From positions 4,588,001-4,652,000 of the forward strand of contig NZ_CP073318.1 of assembly GCF_018263855.1 (NCBI RefSeq): 64,000 nucleotides of DNA, given 5' to 3'. Source of the DNA: Kutzneria sp. CA-103260 (lineage in GTDB: Bacteria; Actinomycetota; Actinomycetes; Mycobacteriales; Pseudonocardiaceae). The notes under the pieces were generated by a model, which worked only from the letters and a program-made list of their open reading frames with translations, did no database searches and was not told where the DNA came from. The translations under genes and the position numbers were made by a program. Shown here piece after piece: positions 41,108 through 49,833 of this stretch. How positions within the stretch are numbered: position 1 is the stretch's first letter; the number at the start of each line of letters is the position of its first letter.

Positions 41108-42910
41108 TCAGGCGCTCTCCGCTGCGGCGGCGCGACCGGCCGTCCGGCCGGAGAACAGGCAGCCGCCGAGGAACGTACCCTCCAGCGCGCGGTAGCCGTG
41201 CACGCCACCGCCGCCGAAGCCGGCGACCTCGCCCGCGGCGTAGAGGCCGGTGATGGGCTGGCCGTTGGCGCCGAGCACCCGTCCGGACAGGTCGGTCTGG
41301 AGGCCGCCGAGGGTCTTGCGGGTGAGGATGTTCATCCGGATGGCGATCAGCGGGCCGGCCGACGGGTCGAGGATCTTGTGCAGCGGGGCGGTGCGGGCCA
41401 GGCTGTCGCCGCTGTAGGCCAACGAGTTGCGCACGCCCATCACCTGGCTGTCCTTGGTGAACGGGTTGTCGACCTGAGCGTCCCGAATGGACATCTGGGC
41501 CTGCATCTGGTTGAGGTCCACCAGGTTCGTGCCGGTGAGCCGGTTCATACCGGCGACGAGGTCGGGCAGCGTGTCGGCGATGACGAAGTCCTGGCCCTTG
41601 TCCATGAACGCCTTCACCGGCGGCGGCGTGCTGTTGAGGATCCGCATGGCCAGGTAGCCGAGCAGATCCTTGCGGGTGAGCTCGGGGTTCTGCTCGGAGC
41701 CGGAGAGGATGAACTCCTTGTCGATGATCTTCTTGTTGAGCACGAACCACGTGTAGTCGTAGCCGGAGCGGCCGATCAGCTCCAGCGTGCCGAGGGTGTC
41801 GTAGCTGGGCACGCCCGGGTTGGGCAGCCGCCGGCCGTTGGCGTCGAACCACAGCGAGGACGGCGCGGCCAGCACCCGGATGCCGTGGTTGGGCCAGATC
41901 GGGGCGAAGTTGGTCAGACCCTCGGTGTAGTGCCACATCCGGTCGGGGTTGACCAGCCGGGCCCCGGCCGCCTGACTGATGGCCAGCATGCGGCCGTCCA
42001 CGTGGGCCGGCACGCCGGTGATCATGTGGGCCGGCGGGCGGCCGAGGCGGGCCGGCCAGTTGGCCCGCACCAGGTTCTGGTTGCCGCCGATGCCGCCGGA
42101 GGTGACGACCACGATCGGCGCGTGCAGCTCGAAGTCGCCGATCTTGGTGCGGGAGCTGGGGGTGCCGCGGGCCGCGCTGCTGGGCTCCAGCACACTGCCG
42201 TGCACGCCGGTCACCGCGCCGTTGGTGGTGATGATGCCGTCGACCTGGTGTCGGAACGCGAAGGTCACCTTGCCCGCGGCCGCCGCGTCGGTGACGAGTT
42301 TCGCGAACGGCTCCATCACGCCGGGGCCGGTGCCCAGGGTCAGGTGGAAGCGCGGCACCGAGTTCCCCGGGCCGGAGGCCGACACGCCGCCACGCTCGGC
42401 CCAGCCGACGATCGGCACCCACGTCACGCCCAGGCTCGACAGCCAGGCCCGCTTCTCGCCGGCGGCGAAGTGCACGTAGGCGTCGGCCCAGCGGGAGGCC
42501 CAGTAGTCCTCGCCCAGCGGGTCGTCCACCCCGCGGTCGAAGCCCGCGGTGTTGAACCAGTCGGCCCGGGCCAGGTCGACCGAGTCCTTGATGCCGGCCG
42601 TGCGCTGCTCGGGAGAGTCGACGAAGAACAGGCCGCCCAGCGACCAGAACGCCTGCCCGCCGAGGCTGGCCTGCGGCTCCTGGTCCAGCAGCAGCACCCG
42701 CCGGCCGGCAGCCACCAGCTCCGAGGTCGCCACCAGGCCGGCCAGGCCATGGCCGACCACAATCGCGTCCGCGTCGTCCGCCGCCGTCGCCGCCGCGGAA
42801 ACCCCGCCCAGGCCGAGCATCCCCATCGCCGTGCCGGCCGCGACCCCGCCGCCCGCGGCCAGCAGACTCCGGCGGCTCAAGCTGTTGTCGCCCATCCGCG
42901 GACTCGTCAT
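41108..42910 (-). CDS. Tat-exported FAD-binding dehydrogenase (FAD_binding_2 / fumarate reductase type)
   Basis: The 600-residue protein has a twin-arginine signal ('SRRSLLAAGGG', about 12-22) and an Ala/Gly-rich core ending near residue 42. It then has FAD motif 'DAIVVGHGLAGLVATSELVAAG', 'TSGGIGGNQNLVRANWP' and 'LYAAGEVAGFGGGGVHGYRALEGTFLGGCLFSGRTAG' at the C-terminus, the pattern of ketosteroid dehydrogenase or fumarate reductase flavoproteins. It would act outside the membrane after folding with FAD. GGGAGGATG precedes the ATG. A TTAC/GTAA dyad lies 31 bases upstream. Confidence 0.87.
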   Translation of the reverse strand: MTSPRMGDNSLSRRSLLAAGGGVAAGTAMGMLGLGGVSAAATAADDADAIVVGHGLAGLVATSELVAAGRRVLLLDQEPQASLGGQAFWSLGGLFFVDSPEQRTAGIKDSVDLARADWFNTAGFDRGVDDPLGEDYWASRWADAYVHFAAGEKRAWLSSLGVTWVPIVGWAERGGVSASGPGNSVPRFHLTLGTGPGVMEPFAKLVTDAAAAGKVTFAFRHQVDGIITTNGAVTGVHGSVLEPSSAARGTPSSRTKIGDFELHAPIVVVTSGGIGGNQNLVRANWPARLGRPPAHMITGVPAHVDGRMLAISQAAGARLVNPDRMWHYTEGLTNFAPIWPNHGIRVLAAPSSLWFDANGRRLPNPGVPSYDTLGTLELIGRSGYDYTWFVLNKKIIDKEFILSGSEQNPELTRKDLLGYLAMRILNSTPPPVKAFMDKGQDFVIADTLPDLVAGMNRLTGTNLVDLNQMQAQMSIRDAQVDNPFTKDSQVMGVRNSLAYSGDSLARTAPLHKILDPSAGPLIAIRMNILTRKTLGGLQTDLSGRVLGANGQPITGLYAAGEVAGFGGGGVHGYRALEGTFLGGCLFSGRTAGRAAAAESA

Positions 42911-42940
42911 CGAGTCATCCTCCCGACTGAACCGAACGTG

Positions 42941-42954
42941 TTACCGGTCAGTAA
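42941..42954. promoter_or_regulatory. Dyad TTAC-N6-GTAA upstream of the FAD dehydrogenase
   Basis: TTACCGGTCAGTAA stands 31 bases before the dehydrogenase ATG, in the promoter region. The form is typical of TetR-type operators. No regulator gene is adjacent. Confidence 0.5.
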
Positions 42955-42997
42955 AGAGACAAGCAGGGATGGTCCGACCATCCATAGGGCTGGGCCG

Positions 42998-43888
42998 TCA
43001 ACGACCGCGCTTGCCGTTGTCCCCCAGCGACAACGGCACCGGCTTGCGTCGCTGGCCGAGCACATCGGACAGCGCCGTCAGGTCGGCCGCAGAGTGCTCC
43101 CCCACCAGCGTGACGGTCTCGGCCAGCAACGCTTCGGCGGTCGCGAGCCGTTCGTGGTGCGGCCCTTGCCCGAGGTCGTCCAGCCGCCGCGCGAATTCGT
43201 TGGGGGCAATGGTGAATCGGGCCATGTGGTGGCGCTGCCACTTGCCGAGCCGGTGCGGCTGGTAGATCCGGTTCAACGCCGACACCGCCGCGAACACCGC
43301 CTGCTCGATCCGGCCCAGCAACGCGTGCACGGCGATGGTGTCACCCCGTTCCACCAACGCTTCCCGCGCCGGCCAACCCGCCAGCACACCCGGCGTCAGC
43401 GACTTCTCGACCATCGCCGCGACCAGGCGGTCAGGGTACTTGTCGGCTCGCATCCGCCACGCCTGCACGAGATCGCCGCCTCGCAGCGGCTGGCAGCGCT
43501 GGATCGCCGCGACCCTCATATGTGCCAACGGATCCGTGCTGGCCTGCCCGACGACCACGTCGAGGATCCCGTCCACTACGTCGACGGTGAAGTTGCTGAC
43601 TGTTACCCCCAGGCCGCCCAGGCGGTAGTCCTCGCTCCACTCCTGGTCGTCGGGGTCGTAGTCCCAGAACGTCTCCAGGTCCACCCCGAGCCGTTCGATC
43701 GGGCCGCGACGGTCGGCGTCGGTGGGCGGCTGCCGCCAGTAGCAGTCCAGCTCCAGGTCCGACCACCGGTCGGCCAGCCCCGCGCCCACCGATCCCGCGA
43801 CCGTGACGGCGGCCAGATTGTCTTTCACGCCATAGGCATCGGCCACGCGCCGTGCCACATCCATCCGCCAGGCCACACCCGAGTCCAC
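42998..43888 (-). CDS. Nucleotidyltransferase-fold protein
   Basis: The 296-residue protein has the minimal nucleotidyltransferase motif 'VAGSVGAGLADRWSDLELDCYW' (Gly-Ser ... Asp-x-Glu-x-Asp, about residues 29-50) and a helical C-terminal half ('HALLGRIEQAVFAAVSALNRIY', 'HRLGKWQRHHMARF') as in aminoglycoside adenylyltransferase or DUF4037-type proteins. The substrate is unknown; an antibiotic-modifying role is possible but unproven. The GTG at 43888 is the chosen start; a TTG at 43912 adds 8 residues. Confidence 0.75.
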   Translation of the reverse strand: MDSGVAWRMDVARRVADAYGVKDNLAAVTVAGSVGAGLADRWSDLELDCYWRQPPTDADRRGPIERLGVDLETFWDYDPDDQEWSEDYRLGGLGVTVSNFTVDVVDGILDVVVGQASTDPLAHMRVAAIQRCQPLRGGDLVQAWRMRADKYPDRLVAAMVEKSLTPGVLAGWPAREALVERGDTIAVHALLGRIEQAVFAAVSALNRIYQPHRLGKWQRHHMARFTIAPNEFARRLDDLGQGPHHERLATAEALLAETVTLVGEHSAADLTALSDVLGQRRKPVPLSLGDNGKRGR

Positions 43889-44041
43889 AGCGCCATCGTG
43901 CCCCGGGGACAACCGCGACTCACAACGATTTTGGCTGTGGGAGTCTCAGGAGACCACTTCTCCCACCTGCCAACGGGTTCCCAAACCCGGTCAACCGAAA
44001 TATCCGAGTGAACTCCGGTGCCGCTGACACGTCCTGTGATC

Positions 44042-44743
44042 ATGGAGCTTTCTTGGGACGGCTGCGTCAACGCCCGTGACCTCGGCGGGATGGGGCGGCT
44101 CCGGCCGGGCGCGGTGGTGCGGATGGAGGCACCGACGCGGTTGAGCGAGGCGGGATGGTCGGCGGTGTGGGACTACGGCGTTCGCACTGTGATCGACCTG
44201 CGCAATCCCGACGAGCCCGAGCCGGACCACGTGCCGAGGCCAGCGGGGCTGACCACCCTGAACACCCCGCTGGATCCCGTCGGCACGCCGTTCTACGAGC
44301 ACTGGTGCAAGACCGACTACCTGTCCTCGCCGCTGCACTACCCGGGGCTGCTGGCCGAATTCCCCGAGCTGGTCGTCGGTGCCGTGCGGGCCATCGCCAA
44401 CGCCGCGCCGGGATGTGTGGTGTTCCATTGCGCCACCGGCAAGGACAGGACCGGGCTGCTGTCGCTGGTGCTGCTCACGCTGGCCGAGGCGACGCCGGAC
44501 GAGATCATCGCCGACTACCTGCTGACGTACGAGCGAATGAAGCCGAGGTTCGAGGAAATGGGCGTCCGTGACCAGCTCGGCGCGGTGACCGAACTCCTCA
44601 CCGCCCACGGAACGACGTTCGAGGAATCGCTGACCTCGACGATCGCCACGTTGCGGATGCCGGACTTCCTGCTCGACAACGGCCTGTCCGACACCGACCT
44701 CACCGCTCTGCGTACCCGCCTGACTCAGCCGCCGGTGAAGTAG
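44042..44743 (+). CDS. Tyrosine-protein phosphatase (PTP/DSP-like)
   Basis: The 233-residue protein has 'NARDLGGM' near the N-terminus, 'VIDLRNPDE' and the P-loop 'HCATGKDRTG' with Cys130 and Arg136. This is the Y_phosphatase3 (MptpB-like) family, which removes phosphate from Tyr/Ser/Thr or phosphoinositides. GTG at 44018 is an alternative start 8 codons upstream. The 3' end overlaps the convergent membrane-protein gene by 19 bases. No signal peptide is seen. Confidence 0.88.
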   Translation: MELSWDGCVNARDLGGMGRLRPGAVVRMEAPTRLSEAGWSAVWDYGVRTVIDLRNPDEPEPDHVPRPAGLTTLNTPLDPVGTPFYEHWCKTDYLSSPLHYPGLLAEFPELVVGAVRAIANAAPGCVVFHCATGKDRTGLLSLVLLTLAEATPDEIIADYLLTYERMKPRFEEMGVRDQLGAVTELLTAHGTTFEESLTSTIATLRMPDFLLDNGLSDTDLTALRTRLTQPPVK

Positions 44744-45642
44744 GACGGGTCTCGCACGGCCAGCGTCCGGGCGATGCCGCGCAGGATGTCCTCGGGCACC
44801 TTGTCGCTGTGCCGCTCGATTTCCACGCCGACGCCGTCCCGACGGACGAAGTAGCTGACGTAACTGCCGTCCTTGCTGTTCCAGCGCCACATGTCGGTGC
44901 CGACCGAGGGACACGGCGGCACGCGATCGCCTTCGGCGATGGAACCCGTGAACGTGCAGTGGTCCGGTGGCGCGAAGCTGGGCGACACCGCGGCGACGGT
45001 GACCCGGACCGAGGTCTCGTCCTCGGTATTGGGATCCGGCTTGGTCCCGATCGCGGTGGGCTCGATGCTGTAGAAGAACTTGTGCTCCCCGTAGCCGATG
45101 TTCCCCGCGAACCGAATCTGGTAGCCGGCCGGGACGTCCGGGCCGTACAGCGGAACACCGGCCTGGGCCAACGTGTCCTGTTTGGCGCTGTTGGCCCGGA
45201 TTCCGGCGGTCAGCTCGGCGACCGGCAGCGGCAGCAACACGAGCACCAGCAGCAAAGCCCGCCACACCAACGGAATCCTGGTGACGACCACCCACGCCGC
45301 CACCACGAACCCGATCGCCTCGATCGGCACCAGCCACGGCGACGTCAACGTCGGCTGGAACCCGAACGAGTCCCGGGCGAACAGGCCCGCCAGCCCGATT
45401 CCCGAGCCGAGCAACGCCACCAGCCACGCCGGCCGCAGGCCCGCCCACCGCGTCACCGGCCACGCCACCAGCGCCCCGATCGCCGGCATGGCCCAGTACC
45501 CGTAGATCAGCACAATCGCGCAGGTCCACGAGTTCCGGCACACCGTTGTCGAAGCCGTGAACGCGAAGGCGATCCACAACGCCGCCAGGCCGCCGCCCAC
45601 CAGCGCCGCCCGGAGGGAGTACCGCCACCCGCTGTCAGCCAT
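44725..45642 (-). CDS. Membrane protein with C-terminal extracytoplasmic domain, unknown
   Basis: The 305-residue protein has five to six hydrophobic helices in the first 145 residues, then a soluble domain of about 150 residues with two Cys ('PDHCTFTGS' and 'VPPCPSVG') and several strands. I do not recognise a family. The ATG at 45642 starts a natural N-terminus (MADSGWRYSLRAALVGG); codons further upstream look non-coding. Confidence 0.7.
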   Translation of the reverse strand: MADSGWRYSLRAALVGGGLAALWIAFAFTASTTVCRNSWTCAIVLIYGYWAMPAIGALVAWPVTRWAGLRPAWLVALLGSGIGLAGLFARDSFGFQPTLTSPWLVPIEAIGFVVAAWVVVTRIPLVWRALLLVLVLLPLPVAELTAGIRANSAKQDTLAQAGVPLYGPDVPAGYQIRFAGNIGYGEHKFFYSIEPTAIGTKPDPNTEDETSVRVTVAAVSPSFAPPDHCTFTGSIAEGDRVPPCPSVGTDMWRWNSKDGSYVSYFVRRDGVGVEIERHSDKVPEDILRGIARTLAVRDPSYFTGG

Positions 45643-45719
45643 GCCCAAGATCGTGTCCTGGTCGCGCGAGCACCACTCGGGGAACGCGCTTCTTTCCCGT
45701 AACGATCCGGCGCTGGGCC

Positions 45720-46382
45720 TCACATCCGGGCTTTCAGCACGTCGACCTCGCAGCCCGGTGCGAACGGGTCGAAGCCGTGCTCGACCAGCCAGCGGATCGC
45801 CAGCAGGCTGCGCAGCGACCACCAGCCGCGGATCACGCCGGTGATCTCGTCACCGTCCACGAAGACGTGGGCGATCTGCAGGTCTCCGTGCGTGAACACC
45901 GGTGTCCGGGGCCGGAGCGCCGCCTCGGCAACCTCCCGGTTGCGGGTCACCAACCCTGCGGACAGGACCCCGTTCGCCACAAGCAACTCACACTCGCTCA
46001 CAAGGTCCGCCGCCATCTCGTCGCAGTCCCGGCTGTGCCACGGCGGCAGCGGCGCCTCATGCAGCGTCCGCACGGCCGCCCCCGCCGCCGCCCATGCCTT
46101 CGACGACGCTGTCGACGGCTCCCCCAGCCGCCCCAGCGCCGTCCCCGGCAGGGCCGCCAGCGCCAACACCGGCGGCTTCCGCCACAACACCTGCGGCGTC
46201 GGGATCGGCGCTATCGCCATCGCCTCGACCTCGACATCCGTCCGCGCCTGGTCGGCGTCCACCTTCAGGAACACGTCCCCCACGCGCAGCGTCGTGCGCT
46301 CCTGATGGGCCACGACGACCTCGACCTTCTCCACGCCGGCCATTGTCACGGCATCAATCGCCCACGTCGCCGCATTTACCAC
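45720..46382 (-). CDS. Aminoglycoside phosphotransferase-like protein with internal deletion
   Basis: The 220-residue protein belongs to the APH/ChoK family. Residues 165-172 'HGDLQIAH' form the catalytic loop. After 'DGDEITGVI' (to residue 184) an APH protein should continue with the metal-binding Asp-Trp, but here it jumps to 'RGWWSLRSLL', which in relatives stands about 45 residues later. The segment with the second catalytic Asp is thus missing. The frame is open, so it could be a dead enzyme or a decaying gene. The GTG at 46382 is tentative; ATG at 46343 is the alternative. Confidence 0.7.
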   Translation of the reverse strand: MVNAATWAIDAVTMAGVEKVEVVVAHQERTTLRVGDVFLKVDADQARTDVEVEAMAIAPIPTPQVLWRKPPVLALAALPGTALGRLGEPSTASSKAWAAAGAAVRTLHEAPLPPWHSRDCDEMAADLVSECELLVANGVLSAGLVTRNREVAEAALRPRTPVFTHGDLQIAHVFVDGDEITGVIRGWWSLRSLLAIRWLVEHGFDPFAPGCEVDVLKARM

Positions 46383-46414
46383 GGGGCCGACCGGGGAACG
46401 CCCGGCCGGCCCCG
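46382..46414 (-). terminator. Hairpin between the secreted Cys protein gene and the phosphotransferase gene
   Basis: Arms 46382-46395 and 46401-46414 pair at 13 of 14 positions around GAACG. It lies 21 bases after the stop of the gene at 46436 on the minus strand and could end that transcript. It also covers the tentative GTG of the next gene. Confidence 0.5.
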
Positions 46415-46435
46415 TCCCCCCTGGGAGCGGTCGAC

Positions 46436-46855
46436 TCAGCAACCGCTCTTGTCGGCCCAGACGACGAGGTTGCCGCCGTCCAGGTTCAACACCCAGCCGC
46501 CGTTGCTCACGTGGCAGCCCTGCCCCGAAACCCCCTTCACGTACCAGTGAGCCGTGAACCCGCTGCCGATGTACGCGCCAGCCGCTTCCTTCCAGCCGAG
46601 GGTGTGGTAGGTGTCCTGCCCCGGCGACAGGATGACGGAGTCCGGGCCGCAGTTCGCCAGGTGGGAGACGGCGATCGCGACACTGCCGGCGATCGTGATG
46701 GAGCCCTGCTTGGGCACGAGGCAGCCGGACGCCGCCGAGGGGGACGCCTGCACTGGATCAGCCGGGCTGGCCTCGGCGGTCGCGCCCGCGGCCAGCAGAG
46801 CGGTGCCCGCCAGGGCGACCACGGCGGCGAACCTGCCGAAACGATTGTGACGCAC
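46436..46855 (-). CDS. Small secreted Cys-containing protein, unknown
   Basis: The 139-residue precursor has a signal peptide (basic RHNRFGR, hydrophobic core, cleavage about residue 29 at TAEA-S) and a mature domain of about 110 residues with four Cys ('SGCLVPK', 'ANCGPD', 'GCHVSNG', 'KSGC') and many strands. I do not recognise a family. The GTG at 46855 is set by GGAGG 6 bases upstream. It is divergent from the large SARP regulator, which makes it a candidate target. Confidence 0.75.
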   Translation of the reverse strand: MRHNRFGRFAAVVALAGTALLAAGATAEASPADPVQASPSAASGCLVPKQGSITIAGSVAIAVSHLANCGPDSVILSPGQDTYHTLGWKEAAGAYIGSGFTAHWYVKGVSGQGCHVSNGGWVLNLDGGNLVVWADKSGC

Positions 46856-46985
46856 GGAAAACCTCCGAACTTGTCGACTTCGCTGTGGTCCCACCATGGC
46901 CGCGCGATCCTGGTGAAACCTTCGCGGAAGCTTGAAACCGCTGGTCAGCTCTGCTATTCACGGGGCGGGGCGATGGGGGTTGCGG

Positions 46986-49766
46986 GTGGCTACGGAGTTT
47001 CGCGTGCTGGGCAGCGTCGAGGCGCACGACAGCGGTCACCTCGTCGACCTCGGCCCGGCCCGGCAGCGCGGTGTGTTGGCGGTGTTGCTGGTCCACGCCA
47101 ACCATCCGGTGCCCGCCGACCAGTTCCTGGACCACGTCTGGGGTGAACACCTGCCCCAACGCGGCCGTGACGCCCTCTACAGCTACCTCTCCCGCCTGCG
47201 GGCGATTCTCGCCTCGATGTCGGATGTGTCCCTGCAACGAAGTTCCACCGGATACCGGCTCGTGGTCGACGAGGCCGCGGTCGACGTGCACCGGTTCCGC
47301 CAGTTGGTCACGCAGGCCCGCTCGTGCGCGGACGACAGCGAAGCGCTGGTGCTGTTCGACCGTGCGCTGGCCTTGTGGCGGGGAACGGCGCTCGCCGAAC
47401 TGGACAGCCCGTGGTTCGTGGCCGTGCGAACGGCGCTGGAGGCCGAGCGGCGAACCGCGGAACTCGACCGTGCTGATGCCGCGCTGCGCTGCGGTCGGCA
47501 TGCCGAACTGCTCGCCGAGCTCAGCACCCGGGCGGCGCAACACCCGTTGGACGAACGCCTCGCCGGGCAGGTCATGCTCGCGCTGTACCGCTCAGGCCGC
47601 CAGGCCGACGCGCTTCACCACTACCAGCGCGTACGTGAGGAGCTGGCCGAACAACTCGGCGCCGCCCCGGAACCCGCCCTCCAGCAACTGCACCAGAGCA
47701 TTCTGACCGCGGACGACGCGCTGGCCGCCCCGGTCACGACGTCGAAGATCACGCCCCGCCAATTGCCGCCCGCGCCAACGGGATTCACCGGCCGCGACGC
47801 CGAACTCGACACGCTCACCGGCGCCCTGGACACCGCGGACGGGGCGACCGTGCTGATCTCCGGGCTGGCCGGGGCGGGCGGGATCGGCAAGACCTGGCTC
47901 GGCCTGCACTGGGCCCACACCCACGCCGAGCGGTTCCCCGACGGGCAGCTGTTCGTCGACCTCCGCGGATTCAGCCCGGACGGCGAGCCGGTCGATCCGC
48001 TGACGGCGCTGCGGGGTTTCCTCGACGGCCTCGGTGTCGACACGAAGGGCGTGTTCGGCGGGCTGGCCGAGCACACCGCCCGCTACCGCAGTGAGCTCGC
48101 CGGCAAGAAAATCCTTGTGGTGCTGGACAACGCCGCCACCGCGGACCAGGTCGTCCCGCTGCTGCCCGGCACACCGTCGTGCACCGTGCTGGTGACGAGC
48201 CGCAAGATCCTCACGCCGCTGGTCGTCCGGCACAACGCCGGCAGCCTGAACCTGGACGTCCTGTCCAGCGCCGAAGCCCACGCCCTGCTTGCCGGACGGC
48301 TGGGAACCGACCGCGTCGCGGCCGAGCCGGACGCGGTGGCCGAGCTCATCCGGCTCTGTGGCGGGTATCCGCTCGCGCTGAGCGTCATCGCCGGCCGGGC
48401 CCAGGCCCACCCCCACCTGCCACTGGCCGACTTCACCACCGATCTGCGGGCCTTCGGCATCGACGCGCTCGACGACGCCGACGTCTCCATCAGCCTGCCG
48501 GCCGTGCTGTCCTGGTCGTTGCACGGCCTGACCGCCCAGCAGCGCACGGCGTTCGCACTTCTGGGCATCGCCCCCGGCCCGGACATCGGGCTCGCGGCCG
48601 CCGCCACCCTGTGCGGCCTGCCTCCGGTGCGGATGCGTGAGATCCTGCGCCATCTGGTGGAGGCGTCACTGGTCGAACGTCGCGCCAACGACCGGTACGC
48701 CATGCACGACCTGATGCGCGCCTATGCCGTGAGCATCACCCGTGAAGAGGTGGACGAGCAGACACAGGATGCGGCGCTGCGGCGAGTGCTCACCTTCTAC
48801 AGTCACACCGCCCATGCCGCCGACCGACTCCTGGATCCCCACCGTCCGCCGATCCGACTCGGCCCGCCGGCCCACGGCGTCCAACCCCAGCCACTCCATG
48901 ACGTTTCCGAGGCGGTGGCCTGGTTCGACACCGAACACTCCGTGCTGCTGGCCGCGCAACGCGCCGCTGCTCGCCACAAGTGGCACCTCATCGTGTGGCA
49001 GCTGGCGTGGACCGTGGACACTTTCCACAACTGGCGCGGAGATCGGCATGCCAAGCTCGCGACGTGGCAACCCGCTCTGGACGCCGCCGAGCACCTGCCC
49101 GAACCCGTACCCGGCATCTACGCCCACCGCCGTCTGGGCGCGGTCCACGCCGAACTCGGGCACCACGAGGAGGGGATCAGCCAGCTGCGCCAGGCACTCG
49201 CGCTGGCGGAGGTGCACCAGGATCCTCTCCAGTTGGCCGCCACCCACCGGGTGCTCGCGCGGGCCTGGGCCCGGGACGACGCCCGGCAGGCACTGGACCA
49301 CGCCGCCCAGGCACTGGACCTGTTCCGGGTCGTCGGCCAGCCGGTGTGGGAAGCCGACGCGCTCAACGCGGTCGGCTGGTACGCCGCCCGGGTGGGCCAG
49401 TACGACCGGGCCCGCGACCACTGCCAGGCCGCCCTCACGCTGAACCGGCGCCACCACAACCCCGAGGCTGAGGCGAACACCCTGGACAGCCTCGGCTACA
49501 TCGCCCATCACCGCGGTGACCACCAGGAGTCGGTGAGTTTCTACCGGCAGGCCCTCACCCTGTTCCACGACCTCGGCAACGCCTACGAGGCCGCCAACAC
49601 CTTGGACAACCTGGGATTCCCGCACGTCGCCTCCGGCGACCGCGACCAGGCCCGTGCGGCGTGGCGGGAGGCGGTGGAGCTGTATCGGCAGCAGGGCCGT
49701 GACGAGGACGCCAGCCGAGTGCAGAGCCGCCTCGACAGCTTGGACACCAACGAGTCCACGCCATAG
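46986..49766 (+). CDS. SARP/AfsR-type regulator: winged helix, BTAD, NB-ARC ATPase and TPR
   Basis: The 926-residue protein has an OmpR-like winged helix (about 1-90), a BTAD domain (about 95-245, with 'DVHRFRQLV' and 'YRSGRQADALHHYQRVREELAEQLG'), a STAND NTPase with the P-loop 'GAGGIGKT' at about 301 and Walker B 'ILVVLDNA', an ARC2-like winged helix, and C-terminal tetratricopeptide repeats (about 690-915). Such proteins activate target genes in response to ATP and a TPR-sensed signal. No biosynthetic cluster is adjacent. The GTG at 46986 follows a G-rich stretch; earlier in-frame starts exist. Confidence 0.9.
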   Translation: MATEFRVLGSVEAHDSGHLVDLGPARQRGVLAVLLVHANHPVPADQFLDHVWGEHLPQRGRDALYSYLSRLRAILASMSDVSLQRSSTGYRLVVDEAAVDVHRFRQLVTQARSCADDSEALVLFDRALALWRGTALAELDSPWFVAVRTALEAERRTAELDRADAALRCGRHAELLAELSTRAAQHPLDERLAGQVMLALYRSGRQADALHHYQRVREELAEQLGAAPEPALQQLHQSILTADDALAAPVTTSKITPRQLPPAPTGFTGRDAELDTLTGALDTADGATVLISGLAGAGGIGKTWLGLHWAHTHAERFPDGQLFVDLRGFSPDGEPVDPLTALRGFLDGLGVDTKGVFGGLAEHTARYRSELAGKKILVVLDNAATADQVVPLLPGTPSCTVLVTSRKILTPLVVRHNAGSLNLDVLSSAEAHALLAGRLGTDRVAAEPDAVAELIRLCGGYPLALSVIAGRAQAHPHLPLADFTTDLRAFGIDALDDADVSISLPAVLSWSLHGLTAQQRTAFALLGIAPGPDIGLAAAATLCGLPPVRMREILRHLVEASLVERRANDRYAMHDLMRAYAVSITREEVDEQTQDAALRRVLTFYSHTAHAADRLLDPHRPPIRLGPPAHGVQPQPLHDVSEAVAWFDTEHSVLLAAQRAAARHKWHLIVWQLAWTVDTFHNWRGDRHAKLATWQPALDAAEHLPEPVPGIYAHRRLGAVHAELGHHEEGISQLRQALALAEVHQDPLQLAATHRVLARAWARDDARQALDHAAQALDLFRVVGQPVWEADALNAVGWYAARVGQYDRARDHCQAALTLNRRHHNPEAEANTLDSLGYIAHHRGDHQESVSFYRQALTLFHDLGNAYEAANTLDNLGFPHVASGDRDQARAAWREAVELYRQQGRDEDASRVQSRLDSLDTNESTP

Positions 49767-49770
49767 CGGC

Positions 49771-49813
49771 GCCGCTCATCGAGGACGGCCGGGACCTGTC
49801 CTCGATGAGCGGC
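49771..49813. terminator. 16-bp perfect hairpin at a convergent junction
   Basis: Arms 49771-49786 (GCCGCTCATCGAGGAC) and 49798-49813 are exact complements around an 11-base loop. It lies between the SARP gene stop (49766) and the hydrolase gene stop (49834). There is no T tract. Confidence 0.82.
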
Positions 49814-49833
49814 ATCCCGCTACCGGCCCGGCG

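Noticed and set aside
46986..49766. SARP regulator as a sign of an antibiotic biosynthetic cluster
   Set aside because: There are no PKS, NRPS, terpene or other core biosynthetic genes in the window; the neighbours are unrelated single genes.
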